A stretch of DNA of 64,000 bases from Pelargonium tetragonum. Its lineage: Eukaryota > Streptophyta > Magnoliopsida > Geraniales > Geraniaceae. The notes beneath the pieces were generated by a model. The model was not told the origin of the DNA and ran no database searches. It was given only the letters and a program-made list of their open reading frames with translations. Of the stretch, positions 1 through 12,467 are shown piece by piece. Both the position numbers and the translations under genes were made by a program. Each line of letters starts with the position of its first letter. Position 1 is the first letter of the stretch. Location: NCBI GenBank assembly GCA_036897445.1, contig JAYMTL010000117.1:1-64000 (forward strand), written 5' to 3'.

Positions 1-1999
1 ACCCCGGGTGTCCCTTTTCATACTCGGCGATCCGCTTGCTTTTTAAATGACAAAGACCCATAAAAGAGCGTTCTGGAGTCCAGTACATCTATATAGGAAA
101 AAGTACTCCGCGAAGAAAAATAGAAATTATTAATGCTTTGGAATGCCTCTCTATTTACTCTATTCTTTAAAAATTTGTAAGACAAAAGCCTGCTCTATTT
201 AAGGATCCCGCGTTCCCATAGTGCTAGTACACACCCGTTTTGGTAACCTAGAGCTTCCTTTAACTCCAGTACGTATTTGAAACTAGAAGGGATTTTAGGC
301 ATAAACAAACCTTTTACAGTGCAAACCAAAATTTCTGAACCTCCCTAGGTTAGCCTTTGACTTACATCCAATTAGGGCTGGCGTTCTACCTTAAGACTTA
401 GTTCTTCTGAGATTTCTGCCCTTGATGGGACAACCTTATTAATTGCAATTTCTCTTACATTTGCATAACAAGAACACTATCTCCTGGTTTTGAAAAACCA
501 ACCTCTTAGATACTTAAAACCCTAGACACTAAAACATTATAGCTGCAACTTCCTAACCAGGTTTTTAAAATTATAAACTTTTGTACAATTTTGTAATTAT
601 TACAGTTAAAGCTCATACTTGTACTATAAACCCCACTACCAAACCTTAGACTCTTTAAGATAAAGTAAGGTAGAATCAGGGCTATATGAAATAACGAAAC
701 CGCAGGACGCTGCTTATCAATTATTACATGCACCTATATATTACTACGAGACAGCAGCAAGCATCCCTTTTTATTAGATTATTAGACAATAACTGGGGCC
801 TCGAAAGCCGGTCTTATACAGGGGAATAAACCTACTAAGTAAAGCAGCTACTAAATGAAATACTCCTTTTAGAAATACTCCTTTTAGAAATTTTCTTACT
901 GTTGATATATAATTTGAATACTCGGACAAAAAGTAAAAGCTCTATTTTTCTTATTCTTGTGTGACCTACTTACTAGTAATTAATTTGACGAGTGCCCCAC
1001 TTTATTTTCTTTTAAAAATTCCTTTTTTATTTTAGTATAAAAGTCTCTTAAAAACTGGAGATGTATAAAAAATGAGTAACTGGGGTAATCCGTGCTTTTA
1101 CTAGTATCTTAATAATAAGAATTTTATATAGATAGACTCTTAGTTACTTACTAGGGGTAGGAGGGCACTAACTAAGGAAGCTCTTTAGTATCTTAACTGT
1201 GCTCTCTTATACCCCATTCACACTGAGTTTCTAAACGGAATACAAAAATGAAAGACTATACTAAAATTTCATTTATCGTAAAAAATGAAACGGGGGTATA
1301 TTAATAATGCAGCACTTAGTGTAATCCAGTCTGATATAGAGAAAAAGAAGTTTAGCAGTGTGGGTCTTGGTCCAACTGAATCGACAAGTTTGACTTATAG
1401 TAATTGTCATGGTCAAGGATTAAGTCTATTTCCAATTATAATGGGATTTCCTAATTGTGAGTCCTCAGGAGTTCTATTTCTTATAGGGCTTTTGTAACTC
1501 TGAGCTAGGGGTTGACGCGACCGGAATAGGGATGCTGTTATCGAACTCAAATTTGAAAAGATATATCTATGAGGTTTGTTAAAATGTAGCCTTGGCAAAA
1601 AGTTAGTAATGTATGGAAAATTTGAAATTATAACAAGAGTCTCCTATCAAAACTAGAAGACAAAGACTGCAAAATGGAGGGGCCCTTGCTAGTATGAATA
1701 TGACCTTAATATAAATATGGGAACCCCTATTGAGTTTACATCTTACAATAAATTATAGAAACAGTAAGTTAAATTCTGAAGGATCGCTTAGTCGAAACAA
1801 AAAAAGAAAGTACAAAGAGTTTTTAGGACAACTCTATTCTAAGAAAGATATATACCCTTAGAAACACTTTTGGTTGTTACCCAGGTTATACTGGTGGAAC
1901 TCTCCCGGATAACCTTTATTCATTCATTTACCAGGGTTAAAGGACAAACCTCTATTCATTTCATTATAACTAAGTACACAAATCGATATTAATTGTAGT
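1..1999. other. Gene-free AT-rich sequence
   Basis: No RNA gene or recognisable coding sequence is visible. It holds a 15-bp tandem duplication at 858-887 and a 70-codon ATG frame at 1,285-1,497, which is overlapped on the other strand by a 61-codon frame and matches nothing I know. Confidence 0.6.
858..887. repeat. 15-bp tandem duplication, two perfect copies
   Basis: The unit AAATACTCCTTTTAG occurs twice head to tail (858-872 and 873-887) and is followed by a further AAAT. Perfect identity suggests a recent slippage or microhomology event. Confidence 0.9.
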
Positions 2000-2059
2000 A
2001 ATACATAAAAAATTCTAAGGCAATTTCCATGCCATAAAACATGGGTTAGCCTATCCAGT
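2000..2059 (+). repeat. Hairpin-bearing dispersed repeat, copy 1
   Basis: About 60 bp, running from AATACATAAA to CTATCCAGT and sharing a diverged sequence with the copy at 3,195-3,255. The last 17 bases, from GGGTTAGCC to the end, are identical in both. Inside is a 5-bp stem, CCATG (2,027-2,031) pairing with CATGG (2,040-2,044). Compared with copy 2 it has A instead of G in each stem arm and C instead of T in the loop. Confidence 0.85.
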
Positions 2060-3194
2060 TTTTCATTTACCCGCTTTGGAAACAAAGGAACAGGCATGAA
2101 ACTACTACTTACATGAAGTGAAGTTATCCAAGCTTACTTTGAGCAAAGCTAATAGATAAAATAAGAGGAATATACCTTAATAAACTAAGACATCTAAGAA
2201 TAATTAATACATATAAGGTATAAGGAATCCAATATAAACAACATTATACATTAATCGGCTACAAGAACAATAAGACTCCTATCCTAATGTCTAAGTAATA
2301 AGCGTAATAAGCAAGCTCTAATTCTAATACAGAATACAAAAACAAAGTAAGTCAGAAAGCAAATCTTAGAAAGAAGAAGGAAATAAGTCAAAGTCAGTAG
2401 AAGCAGTGGTTGTCCTAGTGGATCTATACTTACTCAGAATCTATTCTATACAGTAAACCTCCTTCTCTAGCGTGTCAGTCGGTAACATGTACTCATTAGA
2501 CTATTAAGTTTGCTTACTCGCTAACGATAAACACATAAGACAAGAGTAATACAAACTTAAACAACTATAATTATAATAAGCCCCAGCTCCATAAGGCATT
2601 CTTCCTTTCTTCTTCTTACTCTCCTATAAGTATAAACAAGCTACAGCTCTAACACTTTCTATTTGAACTCATGAAACTTGGGGTCTTTTTTATAATGAAT
2701 CTGGACTTGCGTTTCTTATTTAAGAAAGTCTTTGATTTCATTAAGCTAGCCAAGGTTTTTTCACGAGTGAGAGCTTTTCCGAAACTCAACATTTGAAAAG
2801 TTTCTTCGGAGTCTCATTCTTAGAAGTGACCCATTTCTAGAAGAGGAAGTGGAATCAGAGTCAATTTCTATGCAGGAAAAGTAGTTGCCTTATATACAGT
2901 GAGACTTATAGTTAAGGTTTTTACAATCTTTTTATTCTAGATTCGTTAATAAATAAAAAAGATAGATAAAAGGGACGCCAAGTAGACTTGAGAATCTTGT
3001 ATCCTGTATCTTAGTCATACCTCTGCACTCACTCCTAACTCTCATTCTACAAATCAAATAGTAATTCTTAGCTTACTCCTGGATAAATAATTAGAGTTAC
3101 AAAGGTAGGTAAAGTAAGTCAAGAAAGAAACTTTTAAGATTAAGGAATTACAATAAAATAGAACTAAGTACAACAAATCCTGATTCATTATAGG
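2060..3194. other. G-poor segment bounded by direct repeats
   Basis: Roughly 1.1 kb lies between the two direct copies of the hairpin repeat. From about 2,160 to 2,650 the plus strand is rich in A and C and low in G, unlike the sequence on either side. It contains a possible inverted family A fragment at 2,250-2,345. No open frame or recognisable gene is present. It could be an inserted or duplicated block, but no clean insertion boundary is visible. Confidence 0.45.
2250..2345 (-). repeat. Possible family A repeat, inverted fragment
   Basis: Read on the minus strand it contains GAATTAGAGCTTGC, then TTAGGATAGGAGTC and TTATTGTTCTTGTAGC. This matches the order and spacing of blocks in the family A copy at 63.8 kb (GAACTAGAGCT, then TTAGGATTG, then TTATTGTAGC). 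The diagnostic CCTGTACTT block is not recognisable here, so membership is tentative. Confidence 0.4.
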
Positions 3195-3255
3195 AATACA
3201 TAAAGAAATTAGAAGGCCATTTCCGTGCTATAAAACGTGGGTTAGCCTATCCAGT
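3195..3255 (+). repeat. Hairpin-bearing dispersed repeat, copy 2
   Basis: Second copy of the element at 2,000-2,059, in the same orientation. The stem here is CCGTG (3,223-3,227) against CGTGG (3,236-3,240). It pairs in RNA through G.U wobbles but not as a perfect DNA palindrome. Copies differ by scattered substitutions and a one-base length change in the upstream A-rich part, so the duplication is not recent. Confidence 0.85.
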
Positions 3256-6200
3256 AAACAGGTTGATTTTTAACGGGGCTTGTACGAGAAAAGACTTTAA
3301 TTGTTTAGTTGCTTACCCTATTTTAGAATGAAAGGGAGAATCAAAGCCTTCCCTCCCTACTAAAGTACTCAATATAACTAAGGTAAGAAACTAAGACATT
3401 TTAGTTTTGAATTCCTAAAAGAAGTTTCATAAGCATTGATACTGCATTTCTTAAGGTAAGGGGTGGGCGAATCCGAGATATAATCAATATAGAGTTAAAG
3501 CAAAGAGTTTCTTTTAGAATACCTTGTCGGCCGAACTAAGTTTTAAAGCATTTGAAGTTTTTACAAGAAGTCGGGACTCGGACTGAGCTGCTATGTACTA
3601 CAAAGGCACTTAGAATTTCCACTTATGTTTCTGATTTATAGTACTAATTTGAGAGTTAACTACTTAAAAATCCTATTGCAAAATATTTACTTGACAAATC
3701 CGCGTCTTTTTTGTAAAAAGAGATTGACTTTTAGAGAGAGGAGCTCGTAAACGCTTACTTAAAAAAGGAGCTGTCAAAAGGATTTCTTACTCAATCTTAG
3801 TCTAAAATCGACTGAAACTTTCTTTAAAGAGAATCCTACTTATACGGGCTTTGCTTTGGGGTCTTGCTGTGAGGATTTCTAAATAAAGAAATTTGTACTT
3901 TTAGAGGGGTCTCCCTATTGATAAGAGGAAAGATAGGTTTGCTTTTATATCGCGAAGCCTTTACTTATGTATTTCTCTAAACGGATTGTGGCTAGAGTCC
4001 AAAGGAAGTTAATCCAAAACCGGGTTGATGCAATCTTATTTCTATTTTATTTAGCTTAGCTCCTGTTACTTACGTCATGTAGTAAAGACCTCTTCCCGTT
4101 AAAGGTATTTTAGAAATTTCTCTTTAGTGGGATACCCTTTATTTACAAAAGTGTTTCCGGGTTATAACCAGTTTGACTCTATTTTTTACGAATATCCGCT
4201 TGATATTGAAAAAGGGGGCTCTCTATAATTACAAATTAGGAAATAAACGAACCCTTGCTGATAAAGGTTTCTGAAGCGTTTTAGTTTACCCTCAAAGTAT
4301 TTTAACTCAAGCAAAAAAGGGATCTAATTCTACGGGGGGGCTTATACTGATACCTATCTGATAGTCTTTTTTAATTAAAAAAGTACCGACGAAGGAACTT
4401 TATTATTATTTATTATAAAAACCTATTCACAAGAGATAGAAAGCTTCTACTTTTCTAACACTATTTAAGCAAAGCAAATCTAAAAAATTCCTTTACTCAT
4501 TTAGGTAGGACTGCTGCTTACTTATATTTAACCTTTTGTTAAAGCTATTCGATTTATATCTAAAAAAGGCTGTTTTAGTGCCAACCCCTCGCAATAGAAA
4601 TTTGTCTAGAAGCTCCAAGTTTTTGTAGGTCTCAAGGCGGCTTTCACTAGGTGCACATTAATCAAAATAGAAAGAGGATTTTATGCTTTCAATTACACTA
4701 TAGTATTACTTTATTTTACAATTTCACTGGATCCCTTGCTCTCTTTAATTCTTAATAAAGAGAAATGAGCCCCGACAAAGAAAGGGAATTCCCCTTTTAA
4801 AACTTATGCTTTATGGGGTTAAAAAGGCCGGATATTTCCAATTTCGAAGTCCTATTTAAGGTATGGTATAAAAGTCAAAGTTCTTTTTTGTTTCATAAAA
4901 ATCTGAAAAGGTAGCAATGTATAGAGGAGTTGGTAAGTTTCAATAGTTTTCCTTATTTGGATAGAGTAGAATTCCTTTATTGCACAAAAATTTACCTTAT
5001 TTTTTTCTTGACTTGAGGAGGCCTAGCTTACCCCTTCTCGCTCTCGGGGATTCCTCTAAATGTTGGATTTTATTCCTGCCAAACAAGGAAGGCTTTTCGA
5101 ATAAAAAGTCTAAATTCCAATGCAGGAAACCCTTTAGGGTTACTGACCGAAAAGAGCTCTTAGATAAGTTTAAGGAGTACCTTTAACAAAGTCTTTAAAC
5201 CCCAAAAGTAAGTAAATAGAACTTCAAGAACTTCATCCTGTTTTATCCTTATTTGCATCGAATATTTCAGGAGTTGGCAAGGCAAACGAAGCTTCCTTTT
5301 CCTATTTTCTAGAGACCCACCCAGCGGGCTCTTACTTATTACTTAATTGGGAACCCCCCTCTTTTATAAGTATAAAGCTTTTGTTACTAACCTCTATCTT
5401 AATCTTTTTTAAGTCCTAGGCTCTTCATTAAAACGTGCTTATAAACTTTAGTAAAGATGTTTTTCTAGCATTTACTAAAAAGGGTTTCCGGAACCATATA
5501 GAGAATTTCTTAACACCTATAGAGCCCCTAGATTAAGCGGATCCCTACGTACAGCATTTAAGTATATACATACACCTCATTTAGAAGGCTCCTAAATTAA
5601 AAAAGTAAAGGGCTCTTTTTTTCCTTTCAATGTAAATCATATTACTTGCACTTTTTTATAAAAGGGGGAACTCTTAAAGTATAGGAAGACTTTTGTGTTA
5701 CAGCCGTCCGGTGTGACGTATAAGGTGAGAGTTTAGGTTATAGAATATAAAGGGAGATAGAGCATTGTACTATTACTCAATTTCTTATTATTCCTTTATA
5801 CTATGTTTGGCTTTGTTTTTTAAGTCAGGAAAACCCAGAAACCCTAAATACCCATGAAATAAAGAAAAATATTAAGTCGAAAATAATAAAAAGCAGGAAA
5901 TATGCCTATTCTGAGCTGGATTAACAGAGGCAGATGCACCGAAGTCCTAGTCCTATAAGATATAAGTAAAAGGGTATGCTTTACAAAAGGATACTACTTA
6001 TAAAAAAATATCTTAAACTAGCTATAAAATTGCTCTCTTTAAACAATCTGCAACATAGAAACTACTTAAAAGAATTTAATTATAAACATCCAGGAACTTG
6101 CCTACAAAAAGAATCTATATTTTTCTAAGAATTTTTTAAGATAAGAAATTTCAAACAAAGTAAATTGAATAACAGCGGGACCCATACTTACTTTAAACAA

Positions 6201-9200
6201 GAGATTCAGATAGTAATAAAATAAACGAATAAAGAGTATTCCGGAAAGCGCTTAAGGGTCTTTGCGAATAGAGATAAAGGATTCATTCGCTGTAATATAG
6301 AGGAGCTTTTTTGCACTAAAAAAAAAATAACTATGAGAATTCTTTTCATTTTTATATACCCTACACCTACATTTAATCTGTAATATTTAGACTTTAATTA
6401 CAAATTCCTTTAACGTTTATCTTAAAAAGTTAAGACTAGCACAATAAGACTTCTTTGTTTAAGCTAATAAGATTAGAATTTTGTAAGAAGGGCCTTATTA
6501 GTTTACCTCTTGTTTTTAAAAAGAATACGTAAGGATTTAAAAAATTAAGGTATGGGTCCTTAGTTTATAAAAGGGTACCAAAATATGTAAAAATCTTTGA
6601 ACTCTTTTCAAATATACTCCGTTCAGAAAGATTTTTAAGGGAATTTAAATATTTACAAGAAAAACTCCGAAATCTTTCTTACATTAGCAACACTTAACTT
6701 GAAGACTTAAGGCACGTATTTTCTACTTATTCCCGATTTTTTTATTCTTATCCTGTCTAAAAGACCAAGTATATCACGCACTATTAATGGATATGGTTCT
6801 CTTAACCGATCTAAAGTAAAGTAGAAATCTCTGAGAAATTTGACTCTATTTCGTAAAAACCTAAACTTAAATACAATTCTTAATTTAAGGATTTACTTTT
6901 TAGTAAATCTTAAATGCTTCTACCATAAAAGCACTAACTAACAACTTTTGAGAAAAACTCTTATTTATATTATAGGACACGAAGCACTTGAATAGGGTTT
7001 TTAATCAAAGTAACAGAAAATTTATATGCCTTAGAGCTCCGGAATTCCTTTTTAAGGCAAAACCAAATGAAAGTACAATTCAGTGGTCGGGAAAGATTCA
7101 ATGGATAACCCATTCTAACCAGTATACTTTAAAGTAAGTCGTAAGTTTACATTTCAAAAGAAAAAATTTTATATCAATACTATCAATACTAGTAGAGAGC
7201 CCCTTTTTACTAAACCCAAAGCTTAAGGCAAGCACAGCAACTCTATATTACTGTCAAATTACCAGGTTGTGAAGTTGGGATAGAAGAGAAGGAAAATCCC
7301 TAGGCCTGCAATATAAAAAGACCCTTGAAAGTATAGCCAAGCTTAAAGTTAAGGCCCAAATTTCTTGTAAAGTCTGAATTCTCCTTAGTAAGTTGCCCTT
7401 AATCTATCCCTGCCCTAATGCGAATATTAACCTACCTCCTAACCCTCTTTGGAGACCCTAAAATTCTGTGTTAGAGCGAGGACTTTACCCAAGGAAAGAC
7501 CTTGGTTCTAATTTAGTCTAGGCAGAATTCTAATATAATCCAGTGAGGTTTTATTCACTTGGGTTAGAATATACATGAAGAGAATAACTAATAAGTTAAA
7601 TGCAATACTTGTGGGCAGTAATCTGTAAACAGGAGCAAAAAGGATAGAAAATAGTTTATAAATCTATAAACAACAAGAAAATAACCTTTATTCATTTTGA
7701 ACCTTTTTATAGATATAAATAAGTTTTCACTGGGTTTCTAAGAGCAGAGGGAACCCTAGAGAACCTTGTACAAAGGCTTTTATATAATTAAAAGTACTCC
7801 TTAATTCTTGTTTTTTCACCCCGGACTATATTGGCATTTCAAAGCAAACCGCCCTATTGGGAGCCGCATAAGGCATAAACTAATTCTCAGAGCTGCCCTT
7901 ATCCTATATCAAGATCTCGTAAATATAATAGAACATAGCACCAAAAAAGTCTTAGAGTCGGTACATTCAAAGAAAAGCAGAGCTTGGAAACAAAGGATAT
8001 TAGTAGAATTTTGCTGTTAAAGGAGCTATAAGTTGAGTTCTTTTCGATGTTTAAGATTACTAAGACTTATTCCAGAGCGTATCTATAAGGATAAGGGGTA
8101 AAATTCTAAAGAATCGAGTATGTAAATATTTAAAAGGAAGGGATTCCTCAGTCAAAACGAACGCTCGCATCAAGTAATACCACCCGTTTAACCCCGGCGG
8201 TAACTAGAGAAAGCACGCGATAACTCCACATAAACGGGCAATAGAATGCCCTTGAAAAAAAGAACTCCGGTTGTTCTAGGTACTCTGGATTTACCTCACT
8301 TAAATAATTTGAGATATCCTTTTTCCGGGTGTAGTTTTCCCTTTCTATAATGAAAAACGTCGCGTTTATACTATATTAAAAAAGTCTTCCTGACTTATAT
8401 TAAAAAATAAGAGAGAGTGTAGTGAATGCCTTTCTCGGTAAGTCAATATTCGGTGGGCACAATCCAAAAAAGTTTTGACTGTCTGCTTATAGATCTTTAT
8501 TAGATAAAAGGAATTAAAAACAAGGAAACCTTGAGTTAGTACTGCTTTACGTATTTTTTATGATTTATATTATTATTTTTGATATTAGTATAGACATTGA
8601 GTATTCAATCCATTCCTTTTTCAGAAGGAGGGGAACCCGCCTAAGTTAATAGCTGAGTTAGAGAATAATTAAACTTTCCTAAAACCTAAAAAGGAGCTCG
8701 GTATAACGTGTGAATTCTGTGCTGACTAAAATAAATAGGCGCAGAAGTTGCCCTTAGTTCCAGGCTCTTTTGCCTTTATCAAAGAGGGTTTACTATAAGG
8801 AATCGAAACCTTCTATAATGGATAGCTGTAAGGCAGAACCCGTACGGAATGCAAGATATTTATTTAAGTCAATCCAAACTAAAGTTATTGCCGTCAAGTT
8901 ATCCTGTAAATTTGTTTGCTTGTAATTACTAAGAGTTCTAGTTACCAACGAGACACAGATATTAAAGAATCGAATAAAGTCGTTTCTTTTATGAGAAGTT
9001 CTTTTGGTATAGGGCTATCAGTAAAAAGCCGCTAGTATATTACAACGGTCTTATGCATAGTAAGCCTCTCCATGCGGTTACCCTGCGAACTACAAAAAAA
9101 GTACAAGAAAAGCCCCACCCCAGTTAAACCTACTTTCTAAAAAGAAAAGAATAAGGAAATATCTACTCTTGGGTCTTTTGAACTTGCTCTTAGGGGTGCC

Positions 9201-10239
9201 TTATAAATATAGAAGAGCTCCTTAGTTAATGCTTCGTTTCCGTAGAGCCCCCTAAAGGCTAGTAAGCAATATTACAAATATGAATTTTCAAGGGTCTCGT
9301 TCATAAAGTCAAAGTAATATTTACAACAAGTTTAAGTGAATTAAATACTTATAGTTTTTAAGGTATATTCCCGGGTTTTTAAAAAGGGCCCTATCACAAG
9401 TAGGACCGGAATCCTTTAAATCTTTAAATAGAGTTTCTTCATTCCCAGGTTTGTTTGGAAAAGCCAATCCTGTGACTTATAAATTCAATATTCACATGAA
9501 GGAGAATCGCTTATTTCTGTACCACACAATTACCCCAATTATACCCTTAATACCTTTACTCTTGTTGCAGTCTGTACCTTTCCTTTGTTAACTTCTAAGA
9601 ATTGACATAAAAGTAGATTCCTTCTTTATCCCGTATTACTTTGTAGACCCAGGAGGCAAGGAAGAATTGCTTTAAACTTTAATTTGGAGTCTTTTTTAAG
9701 GTAGAACACAGAGTACAGTAACACAGGAGGGTCCTAGTCCCATAACCCATAAGTAAGATAAGACTAAGAAATTTCTCTACCACTCCTTATTCTTATTAAT
9801 CCCTAAATATACAAGGTGGAACTGCCCTGTACCAAATTCTTTTAATACTCTAAAAGGCACAGACTCTGGAAGAAAAGCCTTCCCCAATTACTTGTCAAGG
9901 AGGATACCCTTCGATACTATAAAGTTTTATACCCCCTTATCTTTCTTAATTAAAAAGAAAGCTTCTTCCACTAGAAACAGAATTGGCTATCAGAATGCAA
10001 TAACACTAACTAAAAATATATAAAGTATAAAGTAGATAATACAGGCAGGGTTTTTGTTGTCATAGTTGTTAAGGGCAATTCCGCTTGTTTCTGCTTTTAT
10101 CGTTAATGAGGATACAAACCTTAATTGTACAGGAGATAGTCAAAGTTCCCGACTGTAGCGTTAGCGAGAGCTTTTTTTGTTACTTGTTTATATATAACTG
10201 ACTTACACTGCGTATGCTTTTTGACCTGCTCCTTCTAAA
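3256..10239. other. Gene-free AT-rich sequence
   Basis: Nothing recognisable as a gene, and open frames are no longer than 70 codons (for example 4,980-5,186 and 7,808-8,020). It contains scattered short G-run/C-run motifs such as those near 4,213, 5,346, 8,625 and 9,385, and a number of A or T runs. Confidence 0.6.
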
Positions 10240-10382
10240 CTTGTTTCTTACTCTTGATAGCTTTTGTTAGTCGGTACCCATATACTTCTATTTAGAGCTA
10301 GACCTGCCTTAGGAGTCTTACCGCTGTTATAGGGCCTCTTTCTGTTGCCTACACTTAATATAGCTATTGTAATTCCTGTATA
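10240..10382 (+). repeat. Family A dispersed repeat, copy A1
   Basis: Blocks in order are CTTGTTTCTTACTCTTGATAGC, GAGCTAGACCTGCC, TTAGGAGTCTTA and CTGTTGCCTACACTT, ending TAGCTATTGTAATTCC. The same order recurs at 10.7, 48.0 and 63.8 kb. From the CCT of the CCTACACTT block to the following GCT is 18 bases, the shortest of the four complete copies. In that frame it reads PTLNIAIVIPV before a TAG stop. No function is known. Confidence 0.6.
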
Positions 10383-10658
10383 GATAGTAAAAAAATAGTA
10401 ATATAATAATAGAGTGTAATAGGTTTTGTTGTGTTAAGAGTTACAGTAGTATTCTAGGTTTTATTGCTAGTTTAAGGGAAATCTTCCTCTTATTACTTTG
10501 TTGTTATTGCTATGTAGAGGACTTAGCTTAGAGAGATAGATTAAACGCGACTCCTGCTGACCTGTAACGGAGGAAGGTTAATGCAAGTAACAGTTTTAGT
10601 TATATCTACTTATATTATACTTACATTATAGCCCGCCAGTTTTTATTATTCTTCTTAA
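10383..10658. other. Spacer between two family A copies
   Basis: AT-rich sequence with many TAG and TAA trinucleotides and no gene. It includes several GTTATT/GTTGTTATT words resembling those inside family A, so it may be more diverged repeat, but no block order could be established. Confidence 0.4.
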
Positions 10659-10836
10659 CTTGTTTGGTACTCAGTACCACTTCATATTAGGAGCTATAGT
10701 CTTCCTCTAGGCTAGGCGCCTATACCTGTCCTAGGAGTTTTCATAGCTTTGTTATTGCAGCTATACTGTTGTTACCTGTACTTCTTTTTGTAGCTACTGT
10801 ATTCCCTATCGTCTTATTAATTAGGGATAGCTAGTA
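10659..10836 (+). repeat. Family A dispersed repeat, copy A2
   Basis: Contains CTTGTTTGG, GAGCTATAG, CCTAGGAGTTTTCATAGC and then CCTGTACTTCTTTTTGTAGCT, in the same order as copy A1 about 420 bp upstream. The CCT-to-GCT interval is 21 bases. In the same frame it is open for about 48 codons between stops, with a hydrophobic core (SFVIAAILLLPVLLFVATV). There is no start codon near its beginning. It also carries two small palindromes, at 10,666-10,678 and 10,713-10,722. Confidence 0.65.
10666..10678. repeat. Perfect 6-bp stem with one-base centre
   Basis: GGTACT-C-AGTACC is fully self-complementary around a single base. It lies in the first block of family A copy A2. Confidence 0.85.
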
Positions 10837-12134
10837 TTTAACAATTCGTAAGCAGGTATACCTCTTTATACTTATTGTAATGTAGTAGTATTCCTAGCTC
10901 TTAAATTTATTAAAAGTCTTTTTTTAGTTAATTCTGTATATAGAATATAAAAGATAGTAATAGAGATAAGAATAAGAGTTCGGAAAGACTTTAGCCTGAC
11001 CAGTATTATTTGACTTAATCTCTAAACATCTTAGCTTTTACTGAAAAAAGAAAGTGTATTATATAAGAATTTTTCCTAAAATTTTGAGTGAAAGTTTGTA
11101 ACTATTAAGGAAGAGTTGCCTGTTCCCTTGTTTCCAATTCCTGAAGCAGGTAAGAGAACTCTAATCTAACAAAGAAATTTAGAAAAAGCATAGGGATACC
11201 AAGTATCTCCTCTTTTCGTTTATCACTAAGGAATGCCCTAAAAACGGGGAGAGGGCTAGTTTCTATTCTAGGTAAAAGCACCCCTAGATGTTTCTAACCA
11301 GCGTGTTCTTTTTATTATTTACAGGTCTTACCTCCCCTCCTTATATTTAAAATAAAAGCATTTAAAGGACAAAGCAAAAGCTTAGCTGTGCCTTTAGTTA
11401 TATAAGCAAAAAAACTTCTGAGAAACTAAAGTCTAGTAAAGTCAAGGTATAGCCTTAGGAATTCAAAAAAGTATACTGGTTAATTGTAATCGTGAGAGTT
11501 ATAATTCTTAATATAGTGACGCAAAAAGTAAGTAGGATTTTTATAGGTTTACCTATAACTTCTATTATTAAAAAGAAAGGAAGCTTTATCTATTCTTATG
11601 TAATTGCCAATCTAAACAAAAAGAATGTTTAGTTCACTTTGTACAAAGCTAGTATTTTAAAAGTTAAGTTATAAAGGGGGTGTGCAACCTGGGTCTGGGT
11701 ATAGAGATATAAATGAAGTTCTTTTTCCAAATCCCCTTAAGTTTTCCGTTGGAGTTAATGAATTACAGCAGGTTATAAAATAAAATAAAATAAAATAAAA
11801 TAAAATAAAATAAAATAAAATAAAATAAAATAAAATAAAATAAAATAAAATAAATAATCTAGAATTTCTGATTATTAAATTTCCTTCATTCTTATTTTCA
11901 TTTTAATCAAGCTTTTGCTTGTATAGAATCGGGCGAACGGAGGTCTCTGTGTTCAGCAGGGAGTTTTTTTAATAAAAGCGGCGTAAACAGGGCCCAGAGA
12001 TTTAGGAACAAAAATCTAAAGAGTGTCCGGGAGACCTCTTACAGGTCTTACAGGGTAGGTTTAACCGGTATTTACAATTCCTTTTCTTTTCTAAAGAAAG
12101 TACATAGAGTTATGAGTCTTTCCCTTAAGGGTTC
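10837..12134. other. Gene-free sequence with microsatellite
   Basis: No gene is seen. The only notable element is the (TAAAA)n tract at 11,776-11,850. From 10,837 to about 10,990 the sequence keeps the TAG- and TTATT-rich look of family A without clear homology. Confidence 0.55.
11776..11850. repeat. (TAAAA)15 microsatellite
   Basis: Fifteen uninterrupted TAAAA units followed by TAAAT. It is the longest perfect simple repeat in the window. Tracts like this expand by slippage and are expected to vary in length between individuals. Confidence 0.97.
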
Positions 12135-12467
12135 TTGAGCTATACCTTAATTACTTTATATACTCAAAATCTGGGGGATTCCCTTTTTATCCTAAACCCC
12201 CTTATTAGTTTTAACTGGTTAGCCCGTAAAACTTCGAGTTATTCGGCGTTCAAATTTTCTTTAAGTATAAGCAGGGATTTTCTAAAAGTATCTGAGCAAG
12301 GCAAGCTTATAAGTTCTTTATCTTTACGAAGAGGAGCTATAAAAAGGAATAGCTGGGGTCAAGGGAGAATTGCCTTATTAAGAGCTTGTGAGTATTCTAG
12401 TTTTACAAAAGAGAAAAGCTTAATAAATATAAATATTCCATATTTGATCTCTGCTCTAATATTCTAG
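12135..12467 (+). CDS. Unrecognised 110-codon open frame
   Basis: This frame opens with TTG rather than ATG and runs 110 codons. The product would be rich in Ser and Leu, with a basic middle (RRGAIKRNSWGQGR around residues 65-78) and no family motif that I recognise. It follows the (TAAAA)n tract by about 280 bases and overlaps no repeat. Its length is at chance level for this composition, so it is listed only because it is one of the two longest frames in the window. Confidence 0.1.
   Translation: MSYTLITLYTQNLGDSLFILNPLISFNWLARKTSSYSAFKFSLSISRDFLKVSEQGKLISSLSLRRGAIKRNSWGQGRIALLRACEYSSFTKEKSLININIPYLISALIF

Noticed and set aside
227-250. GTACACACCCG followed by GGTAACC, reminiscent of the small-subunit rRNA 3' end.
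   Set aside because: The real rRNA has GTACACACCGCCCGTC and a long helix before AACAAGGTAACC. The surrounding sequence shows neither.
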